Of a DNA stretch of 64,000 bases, positions 43,800 through 55,629 are shown in pieces. The notes beneath the pieces are model-generated. The model worked only from the letters and a program-made list of their open reading frames with translations, searched no databases and was not told where the DNA came from. The position numbers and the translations under genes were made by a program. The stretch comes from Daphnia carinata. Its lineage: Eukaryota > Arthropoda > Branchiopoda > Diplostraca > Daphniidae. Every line of letters begins with the position of its first letter. Within the stretch, counting starts at the first letter, position 1. The stretch lies in contig NC_081333.1 in assembly GCF_022539665.2 (NCBI RefSeq), positions 3,472,001 through 3,536,000 of the forward strand, in the 5' to 3' direction.

Positions 43800-44980
43800 G
43801 CCCTAGTTTTCAATTTCATACACAAAAACCTTGATGTTAATGAAGGTCCTATGTTAGACCTTTTTTTCCGGAGTCCAGTAAGGATAGTTTTTATGTCCCT
43901 CAAGGTGCGAATTCACTAACCGTGACAGAAAGCAAGCGTGAATCGTTATTACATTTAGCCAGCCCTGTTTATTTTCATTTATTTCATATTTTTGTTTTAA
44001 ACATTGACATTATTCAAGGGCTAAAGAAAAATGTTTTAGTAAACGAAAATACATGTAGCTCATAATGCGTTCACTATGACGTCAAGCACGAGATCAAGGG
44101 CCCTGATAAAGATGCCTTGTAACAATTAAAGGTTTCGAAACAAAAGCATTTTCGAGTCCACTTAATGGTTCTGACTGATCGTGATTGAAATTGAAAACAG
44201 GTTTGCAGTAAGAGGTTCCAAAAAGGATGATGAATCTCTTATTAAAAAACAAGGGAAAACAAAAATCACAGAAGAGAAAGCGATACATTCTAAACTGACC
44301 TAGAAATTCCCGTAAACACACCAACATTTATAGGGCTTTAGGCAAAAATCCTTGAATCATTCACTATGGGCCAGTATGCCTCGTTTCGGCGTGAAAATGT
44401 GTGTCGTTATAGAGGCACATGTGTCCGTTTATCTTTCAGTCTGTCTGTCAGTCTATAACGTCCTACGCCAACAAAAGAACCCGTGTCCAAAGTTCTCGTT
44501 GTGTCTGAGCCAGTGCCTCTCTCTGTTCAGTGTCTGGAATTGATGCGCATGCGTCGTGAACATCTCCGCGACACAACAGCATCGCGACACGATAGTATCG
44601 AGTTGCTTTCGCCCTACTGCAGTACAACACCATGACAGTGAAGCTCACGGTCGTGTTCGAAACGTTTTCTTCAACATGTCCAACGCTTTAAAGTCGAGCA
44701 AAGAATCATCACGAGGGCATTTGCACTCGATTTTCTAAGACCTCCAAGTGCATCGTCCAGTAGCGTGAACGATAGTGTCACACGTAATTTCACGCACTGT
44801 GTGCCCATGTCGGGAAATCTAAAATTAGTCCAGTTCCAGAAGAAGAAAAAGAGAAAGCAAAGACATCCCATCTGGTAGATAACTTGGCAAGTACGCACAA
44901 CACATTGTTTTCTATTCAAACCTTCGATATCGATCTACATTTTTTTTGTCTAATGAATAGGATAACATACACGCAGGCGA
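43800..44980. other. Intergenic before the SLC16-type gene
   Basis: No coding sequence can be supported. A GCAG just before the transporter ATG (44976-44979) could be the acceptor of a 5' UTR intron. Pyrimidine-rich CTGTCTGTC stretches lie near 44430. Confidence 0.4.
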
Positions 44981-44982
44981 AA

Positions 44983-46688
44983 ATGACGGATAAATTCCAT
45001 ACACCTTCCAGCCGGAGCCCAGACATTGACGCTGGATGGGCTTGGGTAATTGCTGTGGCTTCCATTTTTGCGGCTGCGATATCGTCGGGTACCATTTGCT
45101 TTCTGAATTCATCTGAAAAAAATGTGTCACATCATTTATTACATTGAAATAAAAATAGGAGTCTATTTTACGTTCAGCATGTATTTCCCCATACTTCTGA
45201 ACGAATTTCAAGCATCACGCGCTGCAACCGCCTGGGTCGGATCGCTCAATAATGGCGTGTACATGTTAGCAGGTTATCATCAGGAAAAATGTTTATCAGC
45301 TTTCCCTTTTTTTTTTTTACATCTGTTCAAGGCTGTCTGCTTTATTTTGTTACAGGTCCGATAGCTACGTTATTCATACAGAGAATTGGCTGTCGCTGGA
45401 CGGTTATGATCGGTGGGATGACATCAATGATTGGCTTAGCCTTAAGCAGCTTAGCACCTAATCTTATAACGCTCTTTTTTACATACGGTGGGATTACAGG
45501 TGAAATAAAAATTCATTTTAAATGCTATAGCTTTTAAAGAATTATTTCATCGTTGGTTTAGCATTCGGACTGTGTCTGAATTACACGTCGTGGATCGTTG
45601 CCATCTCGGACAGTTTCAATAAGAAACACGCAGTTGCGTTCTCACTGAGCCAATCGGGTGTTGGATTGGGCATATTCGTGTTTGGTCCGCTCTTCAGTTT
45701 GCTCATCAGCATTTACGGATGGAGAGGTGCGATGCTCATCACGGGCGCCTGCACGTTCCAGCTGACATTTTTGGGCGCATTGATATTCCCGCCGAGAGTC
45801 GCAAAAGAAATGATCAGCTGCGAAGGCTTGCCACTCACGAACGCTTGCACCGACGAAGAAATTAAGACGATATTAAATACTCTTAACACGGAAATCCCTT
45901 CGCCTGACGGCCATGCCACCACCGTGCCGTCAAAGTGGATGACTCATTGCTCTTGGATGCTTCATCTCAGCTGCTTCTTATGGTCTGTGGCTACGTCGAT
46001 ACCGTACATTCTACTGGCAGATTATGCGCGTTCTCTCGATCTCGTCGAGTACGTTGTTCTCTCATCATTTGATATCATTTAGTTTAATTTTTTTGAATGA
46101 TAGATATTATATCATTATGCTGAGCACGATGGGAATAGGTGATCTCGTGTGCCGTTTAGTTATCGGCCCACTCGTTACAGTCTGGAAGTTGGACGTAACG
46201 AAAGTGTACGCCGTTTCTCAGCTGGTGTGTGCCATTACAATCGCTTCATTTCCAATCGTTGTTAACGGGATCCAAATGATTATCCAAGGTTTTTTATTCA
46301 GCATCACGTTCGGCTGTCAGTGTTTATTGCTTGGTAAGTTGCCTTTCCTAATGAACTTTAAATAATACATTTTTTGAATTGTTACACAGCTCTCGTACCG
46401 CGCGCTCTATTTGGAAGCCAAAATTTGAATCGCATTTTTGGAATTACAATGTTTTTTGGAGGTATTGGAATCCTCATCGGACCGCCAATCGTAAGCTATT
46501 CAATCAACGAGTACATTATTAATGGACTTTTGATTTTTTTTTAAACTTGATTTTTACAGGCAGGATTGTTAGTGGACAGTACGCCGGGGAGGTCGTACTG
46601 GGTGGCGTTTGTTTTTGCATCTGTTATGGAACTGTTAGCAACAGCGGCTACGGTTGGTTGTCTCTTCTTTGCCAAACGAAAATGTTAA
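44983..46688 (+). CDS. Monocarboxylate-transporter-like protein (SLC16/MFS, 436 aa, 7 exons)
   Basis: Exons 44983-45088, 45159-45272, 45356-45499, 45562-46048, 46104-46333, 46390-46490 and 46560-46688 join in frame. The start MTDKFHTPSSRSPDIDAGWAW leads into the SLC16 first-helix signature (D-x-GWAWV...). SRAATAWVGSLNNGVYMLAG matches the TM2 region, with NYTSWIVAISDSFNKKHAVA further on. The second half has STMGIGDLVCRLVIGP and the last helices GLLVDSTPGRSYWVAFVFA. About twelve membrane helices are expected and the length is normal. SLC16 proteins move monocarboxylates or related solutes across the plasma membrane; the substrate cannot be told. It interrupts the secreted repeat-protein cluster and is unrelated to it. 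Confidence 0.92.
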
Positions 46689-46849
46689 ACTCCCTTTCAG
46701 CAATAATTTCCAATTTTTTTAAATTTATTTTTTATTATTAAATTTTTGCATGAAATGTGGAAGACACACTTTTGAAAATAGATACGTTTTATTCAAATCG
46801 AAAGTTTGGAATGACGGGTTTACGGTTATATGTCAGTTGGGGCAAAGGT

Positions 46850-47465
46850 TTAATACCTTGAGGAATAGCTACCGTATGATTTAGGCTTCTCGTACTTGCC
46901 GTAACCGTAAGACGGGGCTTCATAACCATAGCTTCCTTTCTTGTTGTATCCGTACGGAGAACCGCCGTAGCTTTCTTTCTTGTCGTAACCGTAAGAGGGG
47001 GCATCGTAGCCATAGCTTTCTTTCTTATCGTAGCCGTAAGAGGGGGCATCGTAACCATAGCTTTCTTTCTTATCGTAGCCGTAAGATGGGGCATCGTAGC
47101 CATAGCCGCCTTTCTTCTCGTAGCCATAGGAAGGAGCACCATAGCTCGGTTTCTTGTCATAACCATAAGGAGAAGCACGATAACCATAACTGGGCTTCTT
47201 GTCATAGCCATAAGGTCCAGCACTATAGCCGTAATCCTTATCGTATCCTTTCTGTCCATCGTATTTAACCGTATAAGAATACGATCCACCATACGGTGCA
47301 TAGCCCTTATTTCCACCGTACGGATCGCGGGCCATCGTAACGGCCATAAGAACAAAAAGAACTAATAAGGGAATCTATAAGAGACACAAACAGATAATCA
47401 ACAACATTACACAATACGTTATTCAAACTGAATTGAATTTCAAACTTACCACCAATTGAGCCATG
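46850..47465 (-). CDS. Secreted Tyr/Gly/Lys-rich repeat protein, family member 5 (179 aa)
   Basis: Exon 1 47451-47465 (MAQLV) is joined to exon 2 46850-47374. Signal peptide IPLLVLFVLMAVTMA, then RDPYGGNKGYAPYGG and very regular units of APSYGYDKKESYGYD, three of them nearly identical at DNA level (46970-47090), showing recent unit duplication. Tail YGKYEKPKSYGSYSSRY. TATA at 47549-47556. Confidence 0.9.
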
Positions 47466-47548
47466 TTCAATTGTTTTTCTTTTGCTCGTCGATGTTGTTC
47501 GAATGGCTGGACGGAGCAACTGATGACTGTCGACTTGAAGACGGGCGG

Positions 47549-47556
47549 TATTTATA
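47549..47556 (-). promoter_or_regulatory. TATA box, family member 5
   Basis: TATAAATA (minus strand), about 84 bases before the ATG at 47465. Confidence 0.7.
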
Positions 47557-47867
47557 GGAAAACAAAAACAGCCGGCCATCAAAATGTGGGAAAGCGGCAT
47601 TGCTAAACGCCCTCATTTTGTTTTTTTCAATTTCGCAAAATCCTTGACGTAAGATTTACGAGATATGTACTGTTACAAGTCACTGAATTTCTAGTGTTTC
47701 TCTTTCATTCTTTTGGCGAGTAAATGCTTCAAATTGTTTCGTACCATTTAGATAAAATTATATTAACCAACCAACTAAAACCAATCATATTTGTTTAGAC
47801 ATTTAGGGCGAAAACAAGGATCGACATAAGAAATTGTAACGTATTCAAGTACATTAAGGGTCAACGT

Positions 47868-48622
47868 TTAATAAACTGGGTAATCACTGTAAGACTGTGG
47901 CTTTGGCTTATAGTTATATTGTCCATTGGACGACGATTGGCCATTGTATCCTTTGTCGTAAGACATAGGCTCATATTTAGGGGTGCCGCTGTAAGACGTC
48001 GGTCCGTATTTTGGTGTGTTGTCATAAGCTGGACCTTTACCGCCATATCCCGTGCCGTAAGACGAAGGTTGGGTGTTGTATCCTTTATCGTTATACGAGG
48101 GCTGTCCCTTGTTGTAAGAGGGACCGTTGTCGTAAGAGGAGCCCTTGTTTCCACCGTATCCCTTATCGTTATAGGACGGCTGTCCCTTTTCGTAAGAGGG
48201 ACCGTTGTCGTATGAGGGGCCCTTGTGTCCACCGTATCCCTTATCGTTATAGGAGGGCTGTCCCTTTTCGTAAGAGGGACCGTTGTCGTATGAGGGGCCC
48301 TTGTGTCCACCGTATCCTTTATCGTTATACGAGGGCTGTCCCTTGTTGTAAGAGGGACCGTTGTCGTAAGAAGAGCCCTTGTTTCCACCGTATCCTTTAT
48401 CGTTATACGAGGGCTGGCTCTTTTGTCCCTTGTCGTAAGAAGGACCGTAGTAAGAGGGGCCCTTGTTTCCACCGTACCCATTAGCCATAACAACGGCCAT
48501 AAGGGAAACGAGAATCAATGCAGCCTGCAACAAACAGATTCGTACGCAAAAATGAGCAAAATAAATTAAATAGCACTAAAAATATTTTGAAATTCAATTC
48601 AACTTACTGCAATTTTAGCCAT
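47868..48622 (-). CDS. Secreted Ser/Tyr/Gly/Asn-rich repeat protein, family member 6 (223 aa)
   Basis: Exon 1 48608-48622 (MAKIA) is joined to exon 2 47868-48524. Signal peptide AALILVSLMAVVMA, then a longer repeat of about 28 residues containing QPSYNDKGYGG, KGPSYDNGPSY and EKG, present about four times with high DNA identity (48060-48420), and a Pro/Tyr-rich tail. The repeat differs from members 1-5 but the gene plan is the same. TATA at 48706-48713. Confidence 0.9.
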
Positions 48623-48705
48623 GTTTTAGTAGTTGATTCAACGGAGGTGCTATGTTCGTATTGCTCCTAGAACCAACTGATGACAATGTCTTGAAAGACA
48701 CGCAG

Positions 48706-48713
48706 TATTTATA
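48706..48713 (-). promoter_or_regulatory. TATA box, family member 6
   Basis: TATAAATA (minus strand), about 84 bases before the ATG at 48622. Confidence 0.7.
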
Positions 48714-48789
48714 GGAGGTAAAAGGCGTGACCCGCTGCTATGAGCAGACGTTTAGAAAAGCCATGCAAACCTTGGGCCCGGGAGTGAAC

Positions 48790-49735
48790 GACATGACGGA
48801 TCCCTTGTCGTTCATACGAACAGGTTCTTTTGCAATTTTCTTTCACCGAAAGAAAATGTTGAAATATTTTTGGCGGTGAGGTAAAGAGGAATTGAATGCG
48901 ATAAATTTAGAAATTGTAATGTCAATTGTCATTGGTGCTTGTTGTAAATTAACAGCTTACGCTTCCATTTATAGAATAAAACCTTCAAATGTTTCCATCT
49001 TTCTTCGGGAATGGTGCCGAAGCCGTTGTCTAATGAATTCTGTTTACATAAACGTATTAGACGAAGAAAAAAAAAGACGTTTATAATGTCATAAGATTCA
49101 AGATTATAAGCTTTCTCGGTTGAAATAGCATTATTTTTAAATATACAGTGGGGCGGTTTACTTTGTTTTTTTTAAGTTTAGGGCCAATGTCTTGTTATAT
49201 AATTATGTAAGATGCATATCGGACGATCTTACAAGTAAAACGCATTTATAGACATTATACGCACAATTGTATTTACTGAGGTTGAATAATTTTAAAAATA
49301 TAAAAAACAACTGACATTTGTATGACAGATGCAGAAATCAAAACGTTTAAAACTTCGTTTGATTGGTCGTCGAAAGCGTTTGTGGAAATTGATGTGAGAA
49401 CGCGTTATGATTTGTTTCTATTCATTCTGTATTCATTCATCGTTCTTAGTTATCAGCAATAAAATATTTATGTGTAAATTTATTTCCAGAAAAAATCTTA
49501 ATTTAAACAATAAAAGATTGCATTTGATATTTTGGTCTTGGAACAGTGGGGCACCTGACACGAGGCATAGCCGGAGGAGCCTGTAATGTAACTGCAAAGG
49601 TGGGGTCGGCTAGTGTTCATTACTTTTATTTTAGAGTGGGGGCTCACAAAATGGTCCCCTTATTTCCTTCTAAAGAGACTCGGTATAGTCGTCATCGTAA
49701 CGCATCGAAGCTTAAGCCTTTGGCAATTTTGTATC
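48790..49735. other. Intergenic, no gene seen
   Basis: AT-rich with no supported frame. Confidence 0.5.
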
Positions 49736-49749
49736 CACGCCATTAGTCA

Positions 49750-50002
49750 TCCGCCTTTAGGGTATCCGGCGTTCTATCCCATCCATCGTTAAGGGGATCC
49801 ACCCTTCGGGTCTATCGTTTTTATCCAACGCTGGCCATGATGACTGTGCTGCAATAAGGCCGTAAAAAGAAATGTTATGTAATCAAGAAATGAAAATGAA
49901 TTGAGCAAAAACGAACTTACAGCTAGAACTCAGACCATTGATTTCAATGTGTTCCAAAAAGGGGAATAACGAAAGTACGCTGGAAATCTACAGGTATTTA
50001 TA
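49750..50002 (-). pseudogene. Decayed member of the repeat-protein family
   Basis: The family layout is still visible: TATAAATA at 49995-50002 on the minus strand, a short first-exon remnant ATGGTC-TGA-GTTCTAGCT before GTAAG (49920), and after an intron and a TTGCAG acceptor near 49850 a signal-peptide-end remnant (TVIMASVG) followed by a stop. The first-exon stop codon and the loss of the repeat region make it non-functional. Confidence 0.6.
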
Positions 50003-50239
50003 GGAAAAATGGGAGGGGTGCTCATGAAGTTGATGTCGCCATCCTGTTGAATTATACAGCCTTGGCCTGTGGAACGATGGAAAAGGGCACCCATGCGTTG
50101 TTCCAAGATTGTTGCAACTTTGATGGAACACAAAAGATTAAAAAGACAAACACTTTGGCTTTTCAAATGCAACAGGCCTTTCGTCATGGTCGTACGGCCG
50201 ATCGGGCCGTTTATCTTCTTGTTGCATAACATGTACAGA

Positions 50240-50930
50240 CAAATCAGCTGTTATCAGTCGGCTCTTTTCGTTAACTAAACTCAACTGAGCTCTATCAGTA
50301 TGTCATTGGGTTTCACGAGGAAACACATCATTTGACATCTGACAATTTGTTTGGCCAAAAACGACATCTAATTTTTCAGCCATACTTTTTATAGGGATAT
50401 GCGTATTTTTAGATTCGAGTTCTTTTGAGAAATAACAGAGGTATGTCAAATATCTATTTTGTACGAACATCAACACAACCTGTTGCATCAATCAGGGAAA
50501 CGACCGCTAAATGAGAAACGGTGGCGATTAAGCCATAAATGCTTTTAGTTAATCGCCATAATGGGCCAATAGCCAAAATACAATTCTATTGCTTTTGGTG
50601 ATGAAACTTCAAATACCTTTTGAATTGCTCAAAAGGCAGAAAAGCCCCTATCCCAGTACTACGAGCCCTGTCTTAAACATATCAGATGTCCCCTTCTATT
50701 TTCATTTATTTATTTCTGTACCAATAGCGCAATTCAACTCTAATGGACTTTCAAAATGGTTTAGGGATTTCATCTTTCTATTTCAGTTTTGGGAATCCCC
50801 TTTTGTACGTTACTGATGCTGATGATGTCATCCCTCTCTCAATGGTTCAACCGAGGCCAAGGTTTGCGTGAGACTCACAGAGGAACGACGTCCAGTACCT
50901 CACAGGCCGTTCAGATCGTCCCTTATGCTC
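50240..50930. other. Intergenic upstream of the 943-aa repeat gene
   Basis: No supported gene; short open frames only. It probably holds upstream regulatory sequence for both the relic and the plus-strand gene. Confidence 0.45.
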
Positions 50931-50934
50931 CTTC

Positions 50935-50942
50935 TATATAAA
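50935..50942 (+). promoter_or_regulatory. TATA box of the 943-aa repeat gene
   Basis: TATATAAA, 58 bases before the ATG at 51000, with an initiator-like TCATCAGTTG near 50965. Confidence 0.75.
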
Positions 50943-50999
50943 CCGAGTCCAGTTCCAAACACTTTCATCAGTTGCTCCACCAACAATCGACAGTGCAAC

Positions 51000-53935
51000 A
51001 TGCTCAGTCTCACTGTAAGTTCTTCAGTTTTCAAAACAACAACATGTTTTGAACAAAAGCATTTTTTTGGAGCGATCGGTTCATGATTTAATGTTTTATT
51101 ATTTTGTTTTAATTGCAGAAAGTATTCGTTTTCGTTTGTTTCGTGGCCGCTGCTGTGGCTAATGGATATAGCAACGATGGATACCCTCCTTATGAAAAGG
51201 AAAATAAACAGCCATACAATGGCAATGGATACCAACCTTACAACGCTGGACCAAGTTATGACACTCCATCAAATGGCAAGCATTCAACCTATGGGACCGA
51301 CGCTTATGACACTGGAATCAACTATGGAACTCCACAAAAGTCGAAAGATATGACTTACGAAGCTGACTCTTACAGCACTGGACCTGACTATGGCACACCA
51401 CGAAAAGCCTACGGTACTGATTCATACGGCTCAGGATCCTACGATGGCACTCAATCCAATGGAAAGGGTTCCTCGTATGGAACTGACTCTTATGCCCCGA
51501 AACCCACCTACGTAGCTCCATCCAAGGAAAAAGCTTCGACCTATGCGGATGAGTCTTATGGCACCGGACTCAGCTATTCCACTCCATCAAATGGAAAAGG
51601 TACTTCATATGGGGTTGCCTCTTACAGCACAGAAGCCAGCTATGGCTCGTCAGAAAAGGCAAAAGCTACGACCTACGGAGGAGACTCTTACGGATCAGAG
51701 CCCGACTATAGCACTCAATCCAATGGAAAAGGTTCCTCATATGAGCCTCACCCTTACATGCCAAAGCCCAACTACGAAGTTCCACCAAAGCCGAAAGCTC
51801 CGACCTACGGCACTGTTTCTTATGGCACTGGACGTGACTATAGTACATCCCAAAAAGCAAAGGCTTCGACTTACGGAGCTGGCTCTTATGCCACTGTACC
51901 CAGCTATGACACTCCAGCAAAAGGCTCGGCCTACGGAGATGATTCTTACAGTTCAGGATCCAGCTATGGAGCTTCAGGAAAGGCAAAAGCTTCGACCTAC
52001 GTAGCTGACTCTTATAGCTCAGGAGCCGACTATGGCACTCGATCCGGTGAAAAAGGTTCGTCGTTTGTAACTGATTCTTATGTCCCCAAATCCACCTACG
52101 TAGCTCCAGCCAAAGGAAAAGCCTCGACCTATGAGCCTTATGCCACTGGACCCAGCTATTCCACTCCATCAAATGGAAAAGGCACCTCATATGAGACTGA
52201 CTCTTATACCACAGGACCCAGCTATGATACTTCATCAAAGGGCAAAGGTTCGAACTACGGAACTGGTTCTTACAGCTCAGGATCTGAATATGACACTCAA
52301 AACAATGGAAAAGGTCCCTCTTATGGAACTTACTCTTATGGCCCTACATCCAACTACGAAGTTCCACCAAAGGCAAAAGCTTCGACCTACAGCGCAGATT
52401 CCTATAGCACTGGATCCAGCTATCCCACCTCACAAAAGGCAAAGGCTCCAACGTACGGAACTGGTTCTTACAGCACAGGATCCAGCTACGTAGCTCCATC
52501 AACGGCGAAAGCTTCGACCTATGGTACTGGCTCTTACAGCTCAGGATCTGACTATGGTACCTCATCAGATGGAAAAGATTCGACTTATGGAGCTCCTTCT
52601 TATGCCACTGGACCCAGCTATACCACCTCACAAAAAGCGAAACCTTCGACGTACGATGCTAACTCGTACAGCACAGGATCCAACTATGGCACCTCATCTA
52701 AAGGGAAAGATTCAAACTACGGGACTGGTTCTTACAGCACAGGATCCAGCTACGTAGCTCCACCATCGGCGAAAGCTCCGGCCTACGGGGATGACTCATA
52801 CGGCCCTGCATCTGACTATGGCAAGCCAAAGGCGAAAGCTTCGACTTACGTAGCTGATGCTTACGGCAAAGGATCCGACGATGGCACTCAATACGGTGGA
52901 AAGAGTTCCTCCTATGGGACTGACACTTATGGCACAAAAACGACCTACGTAGCTCCATCCAAAGGAAAAGATTCGACTTATGGGTCTCACTCGTACAGCA
53001 CAGGATCCAGCTATGGCACTCCAGCAAATGGAAAAGTTACCTCATATGGGACTGGCTCTTATGAAACAGGACCCCGCTATGGTACACAAAAGGCAAAAGC
53101 TTCGTCCTACGTAGGTGACTCGTATAGTTCAGCATCCGACTATAACACTCAGTCCAGTGGAAAATATCCTTCAGGTGGAGCTGATTCTTACGGCGAAAAA
53201 CCAACCTACGTAGCCCCATCCAAGGGAAAAGCTCCTACCTATGCGGCTGACTCTTACAGCACAGGATCCAGCTATGACACTACATCAAAGGGCAAAGGCT
53301 CGAACTACGGGGCTGGCTCTTACAGCACAGGATCCAACTATGGCACTCAAAAGGCAAAAGCTTCGACCTACGGAGCTGGTTCTTACAGCTCAGGATCCGA
53401 CTATGACACTCAACCCAGCGGGAAATATTCTTCGGACGGAGCTGACTCTTATGGCGAAAAACAAACTTATGTAGCCCCACCCAAGGGAAAAGCTTCTACC
53501 TATGCGGCTGACTCTTACAGCACAGGATCCAGCTATGACACTACATCAAAGGGCAAAGGCTCGAACTACGGGACTAGCTCTTACAGCACAGGATCCAGCG
53601 GAAAAGGTCCCGCGTATGGAACTGACTCTTATGACACTGGATCCAACTACCAAGTTCCACCAAAGGCAAAGGCTTCGACCTACAGCGCAGATTCTTATGC
53701 CCCAGGACCCAGCTATGCCACTCCACCAAAGGGCAAAGGCTCGAACTACGGGGCTGGCTCTTACAGCACAGGATCCGGCTATGACACTCCACCAAAGGCA
53801 AAGGATTCGACCTACGGAACTGTCTCATATGGAACAGGATCCAGCTCTGGCAATTCACAAAAGGCAAAAGATGGGGCTGGCCAGTACAGCGCAGGATCCA
53901 GCTACGATGCCTCAGCAAAACGGAAAACTTATTAA
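51000..53935 (+). CDS. Large secreted Ser/Tyr/Gly/Thr-rich repeat protein, family member 7 (943 aa)
   Basis: Exon 1 51000-51014 (MLSLT) is joined to exon 2 51119-53935. Signal peptide KVFVFVCFVAAAVA, then NGYSNDGYPPYEKENKQPYN and about 38 imperfect units of roughly 24 residues containing two alternating blocks, SYSTGSSYGT and KAKASTYG or KGKGSNYG. Every unit brings one or two Lys pairs spaced between Ser/Tyr/Gly runs. It ends SYDASAKRKTY. Two long blocks (53210-53310 and 53500-53600) are almost identical at DNA level, pointing to recent internal duplication. No cuticle (R&R) or chitin-binding domain is seen; composition fits an elastic, silk-like or adhesive matrix protein (inference). Confidence 0.9.
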
Positions 53936-53949
53936 TCTAACTATTCTTG

Positions 53950-55045
53950 CAGCACGGCCATCAACAACAACTAGCTTTCCCTTTTCAACTGAGATTTATT
54001 CTTATTAATATCAAATTATGATGTATGGAAATTTGAACTGAGAAAACAAATGTTCCCAGAAATGAGAAATAAATACATAGCATTCTAATTAAAATTTGGA
54101 ACGACTTTCTTGTACCAATTTTTTGATAATCATATCTGGGCTTTAAAAATCATGAGCATTTAAAACTATTTCCAGTGTTTCATAATTACTATATACTTAT
54201 TTACCTTGGTGTACATCGTGAGCTTTAATGGATGTCATGCCAAGTAATCGATCTCATTAAAAACGTTGATGATGAAATTGAGAACACTTTATGAAATCGA
54301 ATAATCGCAACAATTATATGGCCACACATTCGTTGGGTCATCCTTTCATATGGCAAGGTGATATGATGGATTGTCATGGTCACCATTAACGTTGTCGTAT
54401 ACACCAAGCAAAGACTTGATTTACCGTATGAACACCTGTAAAATCAGGACAGGTTTCCAGATGAAAATGCACGGGCTTAGACTACGCAACCGCATGTCAT
54501 CATTAACGAACAGGCCCGACTCATGAATAACAAGTTCAAAATCCCACATTCAATTTAAGGCGACTTCGTTGGTATGTGCTAAGGTTACCTTTCGTGTTAA
54601 ATGGTAATGAAGGAATTGAAGTTGAAATGAAAATAGATTAGCAATGAAATAGAAAGAGCTCGAATAACTCCACATTCCATTAGCCATGGAAAATACAGTT
54701 GCAATATGAATTTACGAAAATTCAAATGGAATATCAGGCGATTAAATCAAATTGCATTTCGGATTAGCAAACTGTGCTTAAATTTGCATGCTGAGTGACT
54801 TTGATTCCAACTAAAACTTGTTGCTTTAAAACTTAGCCACGTAACCACTCAAACTGAAATAGCAAGATCAAACCACTATTTTCGTACTCGAATTTGCGAA
54901 AGTGCTTTTACATCAAGGGCTGAAGGGGGAGAGTTCTTTGTTCGAGTTTGCCAAGGTTTGCATAATTTTCATGACAAAAATAAGTGACACCATCAATGCC
55001 ATTAGCTTCCCACCGGCTTGTTTCGTTCGTTGGTTTGTGTTCCAC
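53950..55045. other. Intergenic, no gene seen
   Basis: AT-rich sequence after AATAAA near 54068 (a probable polyadenylation signal of the upstream gene). No supported frame. Confidence 0.5.
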
Positions 55046-55050
55046 CTTCT

Positions 55051-55058
55051 TATAAATA
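55051..55058 (+). promoter_or_regulatory. TATA box, family member 8
   Basis: TATAAATA followed by ATCAGTTC (initiator-like, near 55084), 67 bases before the ATG at 55118. Confidence 0.75.
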
Positions 55059-55117
55059 CTGACCGTAGCCGAGTCTGTAATCATCAGTTCACTCCAACAG
55101 CAATCAACAGCTCACCA

Positions 55118-55607
55118 TGGCCAAGTTCGCTGTAAGTTAACTTTACTTCATACCAGTCTATTCTTGCTGCAAAGACATTATCTTTGAATAGCATTTTTCT
55201 TCTTGTTTTTATTCACTATTGTATGGTTCACCTGTTTCTTCCAGATTTCGTTTGTTCTCTTCTCTCTTGTGGCTGTTGCCTTGGCAAACGGTGGGTATGG
55301 TCGTGGATCCTCGTACAGTAGCGGTGGATCCATGTACGGTAGCGGTGGACCCTCGTATCGTAGCGGTGGATCTTCGTATCATAGCGGTGGATCCTCGTAT
55401 GGTAGCGGTGGATCTTCGTATCGTAGCAGTAGATCCTCGTATGGTAGCGGTGGATACCAGAAAGCTGGATACAACAATGGCGGATCTTACAATGGCGGAT
55501 CTTACAATGGCGGATACAACGGCGGATACAACGGTGGCAGCCAATCTTACGGTAACAATGGCTACTCGTCCCCGAATTACGGATCCAACAAACCCTACCA
55601 CGGCTAA
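55118..55607 (+). CDS. Secreted Gly/Ser/Tyr-rich repeat protein, family member 8 (125 aa)
   Basis: Exon 1 55118-55132 (MAKFA) is joined to exon 2 55245-55607. Signal peptide ISFVLFSLVAVALA, then NGGYGRGSSYSSGGSMYGS with eight-residue units of the GGSSYxSG type, then QKAGYNNGGSYNGGSYNGGY and a short tail. It lacks the Lys pairs of the other members and is the most Gly-rich. Confidence 0.88.
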
Positions 55608-55629
55608 ATTCACTGCAACTCCATTTCGA

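Noticed and set aside
51162-53480. Many Met/Thr/Gln-rich frames overlapping the 943-aa gene on both strands
   Set aside because: Out-of-phase shadows of the repeat; broken at every unit change, unlike the main frame.
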